Translations under genes and position numbers: made by a program
The notes under the pieces: model-generated
The model's database searches: none
What the model saw: only the letters and a program-made list of their open reading frames with translations
Told to the model about the DNA's origin: nothing
DNA from: Thermodesulfobacteriota bacterium
Lineage (GTDB): Bacteria > Desulfobacterota > Desulfomonilia > Desulfomonilales > Desulfomonilaceae
Length of the DNA stretch: 9,165 nucleotides
Direction of reading: 5' to 3'
Assembly (NCBI GenBank): GCA_030837305.1
Contig: JAUPKT010000005.1
Coordinates: forward strand, 1 to 9,165
Shown: piece by piece, positions 1-6,247 of the stretch
Layout of the letters: every line of letters starts with the position of its first letter
Position numbering within the stretch: the first letter of the stretch is position 1

Positions 1-204
1 AAAAAAATGGTTACGCTCAATGAACCTGGCGAGTGACTGGCGTTTCCTGGCAAGAGTACATTCCTTTTCTTTCAGGGCAATAAATTCAAGCCGGGCTTCC
101 AGTTGCCTGATTCTCGCTGCCTGAGAGCGGATATAGCTCTTTATTTCCTGAGCGCTGGCATTGCCAAGGGTAATCTCGCCAATGAAATCTTCGGCCTGTT
201 TCAT
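1..204 (-). CDS. Hypothetical coiled-coil protein, C-terminus cut by window edge
   Basis: An open frame of 68 codons runs from an ATG at 204 to the window edge without a stop, so the C-terminus is missing. The visible protein starts MKQAEDFIGEITLG and becomes a charged, helix-prone segment (about residues 18-68) rich in Arg, Gln, Glu and Leu, such as RIRQLEARLEF, consistent with a coiled coil. No signal peptide, membrane segment or catalytic motif is visible. The start lies 20 bases beyond the stop of the minus-strand gene at 225-965, so the two are probably co-transcribed and may be translationally coupled; no strong ribosome binding site precedes the ATG. The frame stays open a little upstream, so a longer start overlapping the neighbour is possible. 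I do not recognise the family. Confidence 0.55.
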   Translation of the reverse strand, partial: MKQAEDFIGEITLGNASAQEIKSYIRSQAARIRQLEARLEFIALKEKECTLARKRQSLARFIERNHFF

Positions 205-224
205 CTTGTGCAGGTTGAGCCATT

Positions 225-965
225 TTAGGCCGCTTCTGCTTTTGGCCGTTCGTCTGAAGGTTCGATGTCAGTCACCCATTCTTCGTGCGACTCTTCAAGG
301 CCCAGGGATATCATCTCGGCTTCGACGATGGCGTTCATCTTTTCCAGTTCGCAGAAGAGCTTCTGGATTTCGTTTCGTTTGCCGAAGAGGAGGCGTTCTT
401 CGATTTTCTCATTGAGGTAACTCAAGCGACGGTTCCGGTCTTCCATCTGACTGGCGTTCAGTGTATCGAACTCTTCTTTGATTTTGTCCATTATTGCAGA
501 TTCTTCAAGCAGGTTTTTGGGTTCAATACAGTTTGTTTCGTGCCGCTCTGTCAGTTTTCCGTATCGCTCAGTGCGGTATGAAATCCCCTCTGTGTTATCT
601 GCATAGTCCTGTATCTTTTCAGAGACCTGCTGTTTTCTGTCGCAGAGGCGCTCAATCTGTTTATGGATCTTGTCTCTGTTAGCTGCAAGATCTGCTATCG
701 TATTGTTATCCTTGTTATATTCTTTGATGAGTTCGGCAAGTTTTCTATTGTTGAGAAGTTTTACTGTTTCCTGCCTGTATCTTTCCTCGACATAGGTTTC
801 TTTATTTGTCCGATAGATGGTATCGAGCCTGCTCTTAATCTGTCGCTGTCTCATTTCCATGTATTGCCTGATCTCTCGGCGTTCAACCGGTGACGTCACG
901 GTCTGCGGTATCTGGTAGTTCTCTGGCTTTGGCTGTCTGACCGCCAGGGCTTTGGTTTGTTTCAT
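225..965 (-). CDS. Hypothetical 246-residue coiled-coil protein
   Basis: The protein is very hydrophilic and mostly predicted helix. Residues about 28-120 and 150-222 are rich in Glu, Lys, Arg and Gln with spaced Leu and Ile, as in long coiled coils. A less regular stretch near 121-150 (YADNTEGISY, then a Cys-containing segment) may be a hinge. The C-terminal tail is acidic and Pro/Glu-rich. No signal peptide, membrane segment, nucleotide-binding or zinc motif is seen. I chose the ATG at 965 because AGAGGTG lies five bases before it. An in-frame ATG at 1013 would add 16 residues, but those codons overlap a hairpin and lack as good a site. The gene is transcribed away from the transporter operon and probably forms a unit with the truncated gene at 1-204. 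The pair could be structural or accessory parts of a mobile element or a scaffold, but nothing here proves it. Confidence 0.7.
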   Translation of the reverse strand: MKQTKALAVRQPKPENYQIPQTVTSPVERREIRQYMEMRQRQIKSRLDTIYRTNKETYVEERYRQETVKLLNNRKLAELIKEYNKDNNTIADLAANRDKIHKQIERLCDRKQQVSEKIQDYADNTEGISYRTERYGKLTERHETNCIEPKNLLEESAIMDKIKEEFDTLNASQMEDRNRRLSYLNEKIEERLLFGKRNEIQKLFCELEKMNAIVEAEMISLGLEESHEEWVTDIEPSDERPKAEAA

Positions 966-999
966 GTTTTCACCTCTGGGGAGGAGAGACATCAATGTG

Positions 1000-1030
1000 C
1001 CTTTCCCCTTCATAACGGGAAGGGGAAGGC
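1000..1030. repeat. Hairpin-forming inverted repeat in the leader of the minus-strand gene
   Basis: The arms CCTTTCCCCTTC and GGAAGGGGAAGG face each other across about six bases and pair except for one bulged base. The element lies about 35 bases upstream of the chosen start at 965, so in a minus-strand transcript it would be a GC-rich 5'-leader stem. No T-run follows on either strand, so it is a poor intrinsic terminator. A role in mRNA stability or translation control is possible but unproven. Confidence 0.5.
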
Positions 1031-1031
1031 C

Positions 1032-1044
1032 TCTTGTTACAAGA
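1032..1044. repeat. 13-bp perfect palindrome TCTTGTTACAAGA
   Basis: Two six-base arms are perfectly complementary around a central T. The element sits directly beside the 1000-1030 hairpin, in the region where the promoter of the minus-strand gene should be. Its size and symmetry suit a dimeric repressor operator, but it could be chance. No matching copy was seen near the other genes. Confidence 0.35.
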
Positions 1045-1173
1045 AATCAGGGGGGTAATGGAACAGGCCGTTTCAGAGAGTAGGGTTAAACCGTGGTCGC
1101 TGGAAAGCTAAAGGATGAGACCTGGAACAGGTGATATTTATCTCATGTGAAATGGTGAATTTACATAATGCGG

Positions 1174-1197
1174 GAGACCACAAGATCTTGCGGTCTC
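1174..1197. repeat. 24-bp near-perfect palindrome
   Basis: GAGACC, then one unpaired base, the perfect ten-base palindrome CAAGATCTTG, one unpaired base and GGTCTC form a 24-bp dyad with a single mismatched pair. Part of it recurs at 1331-1344, where AGATCTT is again followed by GGTCTC, with one base between instead of two. This could be an operator for a dimeric DNA-binding protein, a recombinase site or a mobile-element remnant. There is no T-run, so it is not a terminator. Confidence 0.5.
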
Positions 1198-2009
1198 TAA
1201 CCATAAACTGGAAGACCTTATGAATGCAGTCTCAGTGCAGAGACGTGGCTCATCTCACAACCTAATAAATTCATGTGATATCAAGTAGTAAGGTCACGTC
1301 GGCAGTTCCTAAAGAAGCATCGTTGTCATGAGATCTTAGGTCTCAGTTTGCCTTCCCGAGAGATGATATCACAATCAGGGATGGTGTGCTTTACACTGCG
1401 AATCTGGCTTTTGGACTGCCCGACGAAAAAAAGAACAAGGCCGTAGTTGCTATTGAGAACTTTTCTAAAAAATAGTATTAGCAATCGGGATGAACCAAAT
1501 GAGGCGCCAGTTGCTCCAGCCAAATTTCTTTTTGAGGAGATAGAACACCCCAAGAAAGGGTAGCAACAAGTTCCGTCAAGTCAAGTATGGGTAAAAACAT
1601 GTCATGGCATTTTTCAATAGAGCCATGATTGTTTCGCAATACTTGCCTTTTGAGCTGACCTCAAACGAACAACTTGCTCTCCATGCCTGCCTTCTATCAA
1701 ATAGAGGACTACCGATATATGCTGTGCAATGCCTTTTGGGGGCTTGAACCGTCGGTCTACTACGCGCCACCCCGTGCTCCCGGAAGACTGTAGCAATCCC
1801 AATTTCAACAACGGTCGGTCCGCCACGGATTTCGTCTTAAACAACTTCTTCGACGTTGTTTCCAACAGTCTCGCGAGCTCACCCGCTGAAAACTGCACAA
1901 AGGGCCCAGATGCCTTTCCCGAACATCCGGTCACGGCAAAGAATTTTCTTGACAACCTTCTAACGACCGGTTAATAGAATTTCTTAAGAGGAAACTTAAC
2001 AATATCAAG

Positions 2010-2055
2010 TTGCATAAAAATCATCACTAAAATATATCTTGTAAATCCGTTTAGT
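2010..2055 (+). promoter_or_regulatory. Candidate promoter/operator of the XRE-cupin regulator
   Basis: In an AT-rich stretch, TTGCAT (2010-2015) is separated by 17 bases from TATATC (2033-2038), a loose match to a sigma-70 promoter. A six-base inverted repeat, ACTAAA (2026-2031) and TTTAGT (2050-2055), brackets the -10-like element and its dyad centre lies just downstream of it, where a repressor would block transcription. The match to consensus is only moderate, and both elements are inferred by eye. Confidence 0.25.
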
Positions 2056-2142
2056 AAAACATACAGGTGATTGTTTCATGATCATTATTCCCCGGTTGCG
2101 TTTGTTTCAACCCGGCGGATGTTCGCTGAACAGGAGTCGGTC

Positions 2143-2700
2143 ATGTTACCCGAACATGAAATCGGAAAAAATATCCGAATGATCAGAAAGCTGAAAGAAC
2201 TGACACTGGAAGATCTCGCCGTGAAGACCGGCTTTACCAAGGGCTACCTTTCCAAGGTTGAGAATTCTGAAAAAGCCCCCCCTGTATCCACCCTCCTCAA
2301 TATCGCAAGGGCGATGGATGTCAGCATGTCAACGCTCTTCGGCGAAGGTCACGAGCCGACGAGCCTTTCACTGGTCAAACGGAACGAGCGGCAGCAGATG
2401 GCGCGGGACGGTACAACGTTCGGGTATTCTTATGAGACGCTGGCACATAAATATCCGGATAAGAAGATGGAACCGTTTATTCTCACCATCCCGCCCGAGA
2501 TTGAAAAGAGTCCCCTATTTCACCACCAAGGCGAAGAGATGATCTTTGTCCTCCGGGGTACACTGCGGTTTTTGCATGGAGAAAATGAATACCTCCTGGA
2601 GCAAGGCGATTGCATATATTTTGATTCAGGTATCGACCACCGGGGTTTTGCGCTTGGCAGCCGTGAAGTCAAAATCCTCATTGTCATATTGAGCAGCTAA
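2143..2700 (+). CDS. XRE-family transcriptional regulator with cupin domain
   Basis: This is a 185-residue DNA-binding regulator of the common HTH_3-plus-cupin_2 architecture, which usually represses or activates adjacent transport and catabolic genes in response to a small ligand. Residues about 7-66 form the helix-turn-helix (IGKNIRMIRKLKELTLEDLA, then TGFTKGYLSKVENSEKAPP). Residues about 110-183 are the cupin barrel: motif 1 is FHHQGEEMIFVLRG (127-140) and motif 2 is GDCIYFDSGIDHRG (155-168), with His127/128, Glu132 and His166 as likely metal or ligand positions. I chose the ATG at 2143 because AGGAG lies six bases before it and the protein then begins right before the HTH. An in-frame ATG at 2071 would add a 24-residue unstructured tail. 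The gene points the same way as the transporter operon, 153 bases upstream, so it is probably its local regulator. Confidence 0.93.
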   Translation: MLPEHEIGKNIRMIRKLKELTLEDLAVKTGFTKGYLSKVENSEKAPPVSTLLNIARAMDVSMSTLFGEGHEPTSLSLVKRNERQQMARDGTTFGYSYETLAHKYPDKKMEPFILTIPPEIEKSPLFHHQGEEMIFVLRGTLRFLHGENEYLLEQGDCIYFDSGIDHRGFALGSREVKILIVILSS

Positions 2701-2710
2701 GGGTTCATTC

Positions 2711-2737
2711 TTGAGCGAGCCGTGGACGAATTATACC
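2711..2737 (+). promoter_or_regulatory. Weak candidate promoter before the transporter operon
   Basis: TTGAGC (2711-2716) and TATACC (2732-2737) resemble -35 and -10 boxes but are only 15 bases apart, shorter than the usual 16-18. They lie in the 153-base gap between the regulator and the first permease gene. No terminator is visible in that gap, so read-through from the regulator gene is equally possible. Confidence 0.2.
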
Positions 2738-2853
2738 CTTTCGTATGGATGTCCCAAGCAGACAAGGTAAGAACGGCGGGTCGACCGCACATGTTCCTGT
2801 CCGCGATGAGGTCGCTCTTTTAAACAGCAACATTCGTTTCAACAGGAGATCAA

Positions 2854-3714
2854 ATGGATGCGTATATCATTCAAGGGATGCACGGACTGGTTTACGGGAT
2901 GCTCCTCTTCCTTGTGACCTCCGGGCTCACATTAGTATTCGGGATGATGGGCGTCCTGAATATCGCTCACGCAGCCTTCTACATGGTAGGTGCCTATTTT
3001 GCCTATACCCTGGTCGCGTGGACGGGGAATTTCTGGATCTGCCTGATTCTGGCCCCCATTGGCGTGGGCCTTATCGGCGCGTTTGTGGAGCGGGTACTGT
3101 TGAGAAAGGTCCATGCCCTTGGGCACGCCCCCGAACTGATGCTTACCTTTGGCATCTTCTACATCCTGGCTGAAGTGGTAAAGATGATCTGGGGCACATA
3201 CCCTCTAAACGTGCAACCTCCTGCTGTATTGGCAGGCTCCATCCCCTTTGCGGGCGGCATATATCCCACGTACCGGCTCTTCATCCTCCTTGTCTCGGCA
3301 ATTGTGTTACTCATACTCGCCTTCATCATGCAAAAGACCCGCATCGGGATTACGGTCCGGGCCGCGGTCTTTGATAATGAGATGGTGGATATCCTGGGAA
3401 CTAACGTGCAGGCGGTGTTCTTGGGGGTTTTCTGCATCGGGTCCGCCCTTGCGGGGCTTGCAGGGGTCGTGGCCGCGCCTTTCTTGACCACCTATCCAGG
3501 CATGGGCCTGGAAATCCTGATAGACGCATTCGTGGTTATCGTCATTGGCGGCTTTGGGAGTGTTTGGGGGGCACTGCTGGCCGCGCTTATGATCGGGGAA
3601 CTCCAATCCTTTGGAATCATGTTTATCCCTGAATTGGCATTGGTTTTTCAGTTCTTACTCATGGCTATTGTCTTGGTGTTGAGACCTCAAGGTTTGTTCG
3701 GGGAGGCGGCATGA
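2854..3714 (+). CDS. livH: Branched-chain amino acid-type ABC transporter permease LivH
   Basis: This is one of the two inner-membrane permease subunits of a HAAT-family importer; it forms the translocation path with LivM. The 286 residues match the usual LivH length and are hydrophobic throughout, with about eight membrane segments. Family motifs are visible in order: FGMMGVLNIAHAAFYMVGAY (29-48), the cytoplasmic coupling region near 163-185 (RIGITVRA...DILGTNV) that contacts an ATPase, GGFGSVWGALLA (232-243) and the C-terminal LRPQGLFGE. AGGAG lies a few bases before the ATG. The stop overlaps the next gene's start as ATGA. HAAT importers carry branched-chain amino acids but also amides, urea, aromatic acids and other carboxylates, so the name marks the family and not the substrate. 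Confidence 0.95.
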   Translation: MDAYIIQGMHGLVYGMLLFLVTSGLTLVFGMMGVLNIAHAAFYMVGAYFAYTLVAWTGNFWICLILAPIGVGLIGAFVERVLLRKVHALGHAPELMLTFGIFYILAEVVKMIWGTYPLNVQPPAVLAGSIPFAGGIYPTYRLFILLVSAIVLLILAFIMQKTRIGITVRAAVFDNEMVDILGTNVQAVFLGVFCIGSALAGLAGVVAAPFLTTYPGMGLEILIDAFVVIVIGGFGSVWGALLAALMIGELQSFGIMFIPELALVFQFLLMAIVLVLRPQGLFGEAA

Positions 3715-4697
3715 CCACAAATCGATTTCGGAATATTATCTTTGGCCTGATCGTCCTGATACTGCTCATCATGCTGCCCTTTGTTCTATCGGAAGTGCAG
3801 TTGAACATGGCAATTGAAATTGCCTTCTTTAGCCTTTTTGCAGTTAGCTATAACCTGCTCTTAGGCTACGGGGGCCTCCTTTCCTTTGGGCATGCGGCCT
3901 ACTTCGGCACAGGCGCGTACTTTACGGTCTTTGCGTGTCAATTCATTGCCGGAATGCCCCTTCCATTAGCCATCCTGATCGGTGGGTTGGGCGGGGGGGG
4001 GCTGGCTGCCATCGTGGGGTTTTTTTGTGTCCGGTTGAGCGGGACCTATTTTGCACTGCTGACCCTGGCCTTCAATCAGTTGATATATTCAATTGCCCTC
4101 AAGTGGAGAAGTTTGACCGGAGGAGACGACGGGATCGGCTTCGACAAGCCGAATATAGACCTCCCCCTCATTGGTGACGTGGATATGCTTGTCACCTCCA
4201 ACGTCTATTATGTGACGCTGATCGTGGTCCTCGTTTCTCTCGGAGTCTTATGGTTTTTGTTGCGGACCCCCTATGGCAACACGATCGCCTGCATCAAAGA
4301 TAACGAGGATCGGGCCGAATTTATCGGGTATAACGTCTTTTGGTCCAAGCTGAGCCTTTTTGCCATGGCGGGTTTTTTCGCGGGAATTGCGGGAAGCCTT
4401 TTTGTCATCTTCGCGGAATTTGTTTCTTTAAATGCCATCGGTTTAGCCACGTCCACAGAAATCCTTTTCATGACCTTCATCGGTGGGACAGGTTCATTTT
4501 TGGGCCCGGTCCTTGGGGCAGGCGTCTTCATCTATTTTACGGAATGGGTCAGCGACATCACGGAGAATTGGGAGTTTTTCCTGGGCCTCCTCTTTGTGAT
4601 TCTGATCCTGTATGCCAACAAAGGCCTGATCAGCCTCATCCCAGCCAGGCTCAAAGTCTCTTGGAATAAGAACACAGCGGTTGGAGGAGAACGATGA
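3711..4697 (+). CDS. livM: Branched-chain amino acid-type ABC transporter permease LivM
   Basis: This is the second permease subunit, 328 residues, of normal length for LivM. After a short basic N-terminus come multiple hydrophobic segments. Family landmarks are LLLGYGGLLSFGHAAYFGTG (49-68), RLSGTYFALLTLAF (108-121), LTGGDDGIG (135-143), the ATPase-coupling loop RTPYGNTIACIKDNEDRA (185-202) and GGTGSFLGPVLGA (258-270). It starts at an ATG overlapping the livH stop by four bases and ends overlapping livG in the same way, so translation is probably coupled and subunit ratios balanced. A run of nine G (3993-4001) encodes three glycines and a run of seven T begins at 4020. The frame is intact across both, but these are places where sequencing or replication slippage could occur. 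Confidence 0.95.
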   Translation: MTTNRFRNIIFGLIVLILLIMLPFVLSEVQLNMAIEIAFFSLFAVSYNLLLGYGGLLSFGHAAYFGTGAYFTVFACQFIAGMPLPLAILIGGLGGGGLAAIVGFFCVRLSGTYFALLTLAFNQLIYSIALKWRSLTGGDDGIGFDKPNIDLPLIGDVDMLVTSNVYYVTLIVVLVSLGVLWFLLRTPYGNTIACIKDNEDRAEFIGYNVFWSKLSLFAMAGFFAGIAGSLFVIFAEFVSLNAIGLATSTEILFMTFIGGTGSFLGPVLGAGVFIYFTEWVSDITENWEFFLGLLFVILILYANKGLISLIPARLKVSWNKNTAVGGER

Positions 4698-5440
4698 CAG
4701 TGCTCTTGCAGATCAATAGTGTGAAAAAGGATTTCAGCGGGCTCGATGTCCTCCTGGGGATTAATCTAACGATTGAGGATGGGGAACGTCATGCCATCAT
4801 CGGGCCGAACGGGGCTGGCAAGAGCACGCTTTTCAATGTCATTACCGGCAGGCACCGGGTTTCAGACGGCCAAATTCTCTTTAAGGATCGCGATATCACA
4901 AACTGGTCTCCCCACAGAGTGAGCCGAATAGGTCTGGCCCGCTCTTTCCAGGTAACCAATATCTTTCCCAATATGACGGTGCATGAAAATATCCGCAACG
5001 TCATCGTTTCCAAGAAAAAAATGCGGTTCAACATCTTTAGGGCACTGGGGAGCATCGAAGAGGTCAATTCAGAAACGCGCGGTCTGTTGGAGACCATCGG
5101 ACTTGCGACCCATTCTGACACACCTGCCGGGGAACTCGCCTACGGTCATCAGCGCGCCCTGGAAATCGGCCTGGCGTTGGCCATGGAACCGGAATTGATC
5201 CTGCTTGATGAACCCACTGCCGGCATGACGACCGAGGAGACACGGGATGCCGTCAAACTGATTAAACGTGTCACTGCAGGAAAGACCCTGGTCATCATCG
5301 AACACGACATGAATGTGGTTTTTTCCATTTCCGACCGCATATCTGTTCTCTACTACGGGAAAATTTTGGCCACTGGGGCCGCGGAGGAGATCAGGGAAAA
5401 TCAGGAGGTCAAGAAAGCCTATTTAGGGAGCAAGAAATGA
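4694..5440 (+). CDS. livG: ABC transporter ATP-binding protein LivG
   Basis: This is one of two cytoplasmic ATPases that power the LivHM permease. The 248 residues show a complete nucleotide-binding domain: Walker A GPNGAGKST (37-45), Q-loop Gln86, signature LAYGHQRALEIG (148-159), Walker B LILLDE (168-173) with catalytic Glu173, and switch His204 in IIEHDM. The signature has LAYGHQ where LSYGEQ or LSGGQ is more usual; this is within the variation seen in LivG-type proteins. The C-terminal end, with GEVIREN-like spacing and a final KKAYLG, matches the BCA_ABC_TP_C tail. A strong GGAGGAG precedes the ATG, which overlaps the livM stop; the stop overlaps the livF start. Confidence 0.95.
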   Translation: MTVLLQINSVKKDFSGLDVLLGINLTIEDGERHAIIGPNGAGKSTLFNVITGRHRVSDGQILFKDRDITNWSPHRVSRIGLARSFQVTNIFPNMTVHENIRNVIVSKKKMRFNIFRALGSIEEVNSETRGLLETIGLATHSDTPAGELAYGHQRALEIGLALAMEPELILLDEPTAGMTTEETRDAVKLIKRVTAGKTLVIIEHDMNVVFSISDRISVLYYGKILATGAAEEIRENQEVKKAYLGSKK

Positions 5441-6150
5441 TATTAGAGCTGAAAGGCATCAATACCTTTTATGAAAAGAGCCATATCCTCCATGATGTTT
5501 CGATGCATGTGAACAAAGGCGAGGTCGTCGGGCTCCTGGGCCGAAACGGTGTGGGCAAATCCACCACGCTGAAGAGCATCAGCGGGGTGGTCGTCCCGCG
5601 GACGGGTTCCATCCTATTCAACAGAAAAGAAGTGGTGGGCATGAAACCACACCAGGTCACTCGCTTGGGCGTCGGGTACGTTCCAGAAGAAAGGCGGATA
5701 TTCCCCATCCTGACCGTCCACCAGAATCTGCTCCTCGGTCAAAAACCGGGAAAATTGCAAAATCAGGCCAAGGAAGGCTGGACCATAGAACGGGCCTACG
5801 CGCTTTTCCCACAACTGAGAGCGAGGCAGACCAGCAAAGGTGGCCATCTTTCGGGAGGCGAGCAGCAGATGCTGACCATTGTACGCACCCTTATGGGCAA
5901 CCCGGAGCTTCTGCTTCTGGATGAGCCGACCGAAGGGCTTGCGCCAATGCTGGTGGACACTGTGTCAGACGTGATCAGAGAAATCCATAAAGCCGGCATC
6001 TCGATTCTTCTGGTGGAGCAGGGCTTTGAGGTCATACTCGATTTGACGACAAGAGCCTATGTGATGAGCAAAGGTCAGATCGTGTTTGACGGGACATCTC
6101 AGGAGTTAACGGACAATCGCGAGGTACGCGAAAAGTACCTGGAAGTCTGA
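5437..6150 (+). CDS. livF: ABC transporter ATP-binding protein LivF
   Basis: This is the partner ATPase of LivG, 237 residues, the usual LivF size. Visible motifs are Walker A GRNGVGKST (35-43), the LivF-typical YVPEERRIFP (81-90), signature LSGGEQQML (138-146) and Walker B LLLLDE (158-163) with catalytic Glu163, followed by PTEGLAP. The switch position is Gln195 in LLVEQG rather than His; this substitution is normal for LivF and not a sign of decay. The gene starts in a four-base ATGA overlap with livG. It is followed by a 97-base gap before the binding-protein gene, the only real gap inside this transport operon. Confidence 0.95.
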   Translation: MILELKGINTFYEKSHILHDVSMHVNKGEVVGLLGRNGVGKSTTLKSISGVVVPRTGSILFNRKEVVGMKPHQVTRLGVGYVPEERRIFPILTVHQNLLLGQKPGKLQNQAKEGWTIERAYALFPQLRARQTSKGGHLSGGEQQMLTIVRTLMGNPELLLLDEPTEGLAPMLVDTVSDVIREIHKAGISILLVEQGFEVILDLTTRAYVMSKGQIVFDGTSQELTDNREVREKYLEV

Positions 6151-6247
6151 ATTTTGGCGTCAAAGGAGGTGATAGGTATAGGTTTGAAAGTGGAAGCGTC
6201 TTTGATAGACCGGACAATCATGTCTAAAAAACAAGGAGGCAAGGATC
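6151..6247 (+). promoter_or_regulatory. Leader between livF and the binding-protein gene, with an orphan full-length Shine-Dalgarno
   Basis: AAGGAGGTGAT (6163-6173) matches eleven bases of the anti-Shine-Dalgarno 3' end of 16S rRNA, yet no ATG or GTG lies at a proper distance. A TTG at 6184 is about 14 bases beyond the GGAGG, and its frame runs 51 sense codons into the next gene without resembling a protein. The true site for the binding protein is a separate AAGGAGG about eight bases before the ATG at 6248. No terminator is visible, so the binding protein is probably co-transcribed, and the leader may help give it higher expression. Confidence 0.35.

Larger units (their letters stand above)
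1045..2070. other. Gene-poor interval between divergent units
   Basis: About 1 kb has no frame I would call a gene. Frames of 60-115 codons exist on both strands between 1326 and 1974, but they overlap one another, have no ribosome binding sites and resemble no family I know. One plus-strand frame without a start codon, 1332-1475, reads like protein (FPRDDITIRD, then LAFGLPDEKKNKAVVAIE) and could be a decayed gene end. The first 300 bases hold several palindromes and a cluster of GAGACC/GGTCTC motifs. The last ~100 bases are AT-rich and probably carry the promoter of the downstream regulator. The whole may be a degraded insertion site. Confidence 0.5.

Noticed and set aside
1326..1553. A 75-codon minus-strand frame
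   Set aside because: It has no ribosome binding site and is rich in Ser and basic residues without domain character; it overlaps a more protein-like plus-strand frame.
1614..1974. Overlapping frames of 64-113 codons on both strands, including a minus-strand frame at 1614-1955 and a plus-strand frame at 1729-1974
   Set aside because: They occupy the same DNA on opposite strands, have no ribosome binding site and resemble no known family. None is clearly better than the others, so they are left as part of the gene-poor interval.
1045..2070. CRISPR array, tRNA or riboswitch in the gene-poor interval
   Set aside because: No regularly spaced direct repeats, no cloverleaf with a T-loop consensus and no recognisable riboswitch core were seen.
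2071..2142. Upstream in-frame start that would extend the XRE-cupin regulator by 24 residues
   Set aside because: The extra residues are outside the HTH fold and the ATG at 2143 has an AGGAG at good spacing.
5437..6150. Missing switch histidine in LivF as a sign of an inactive ATPase
   Set aside because: Gln at this position (LLVEQG) is the normal LivF state, and all other ATP-binding motifs are intact.
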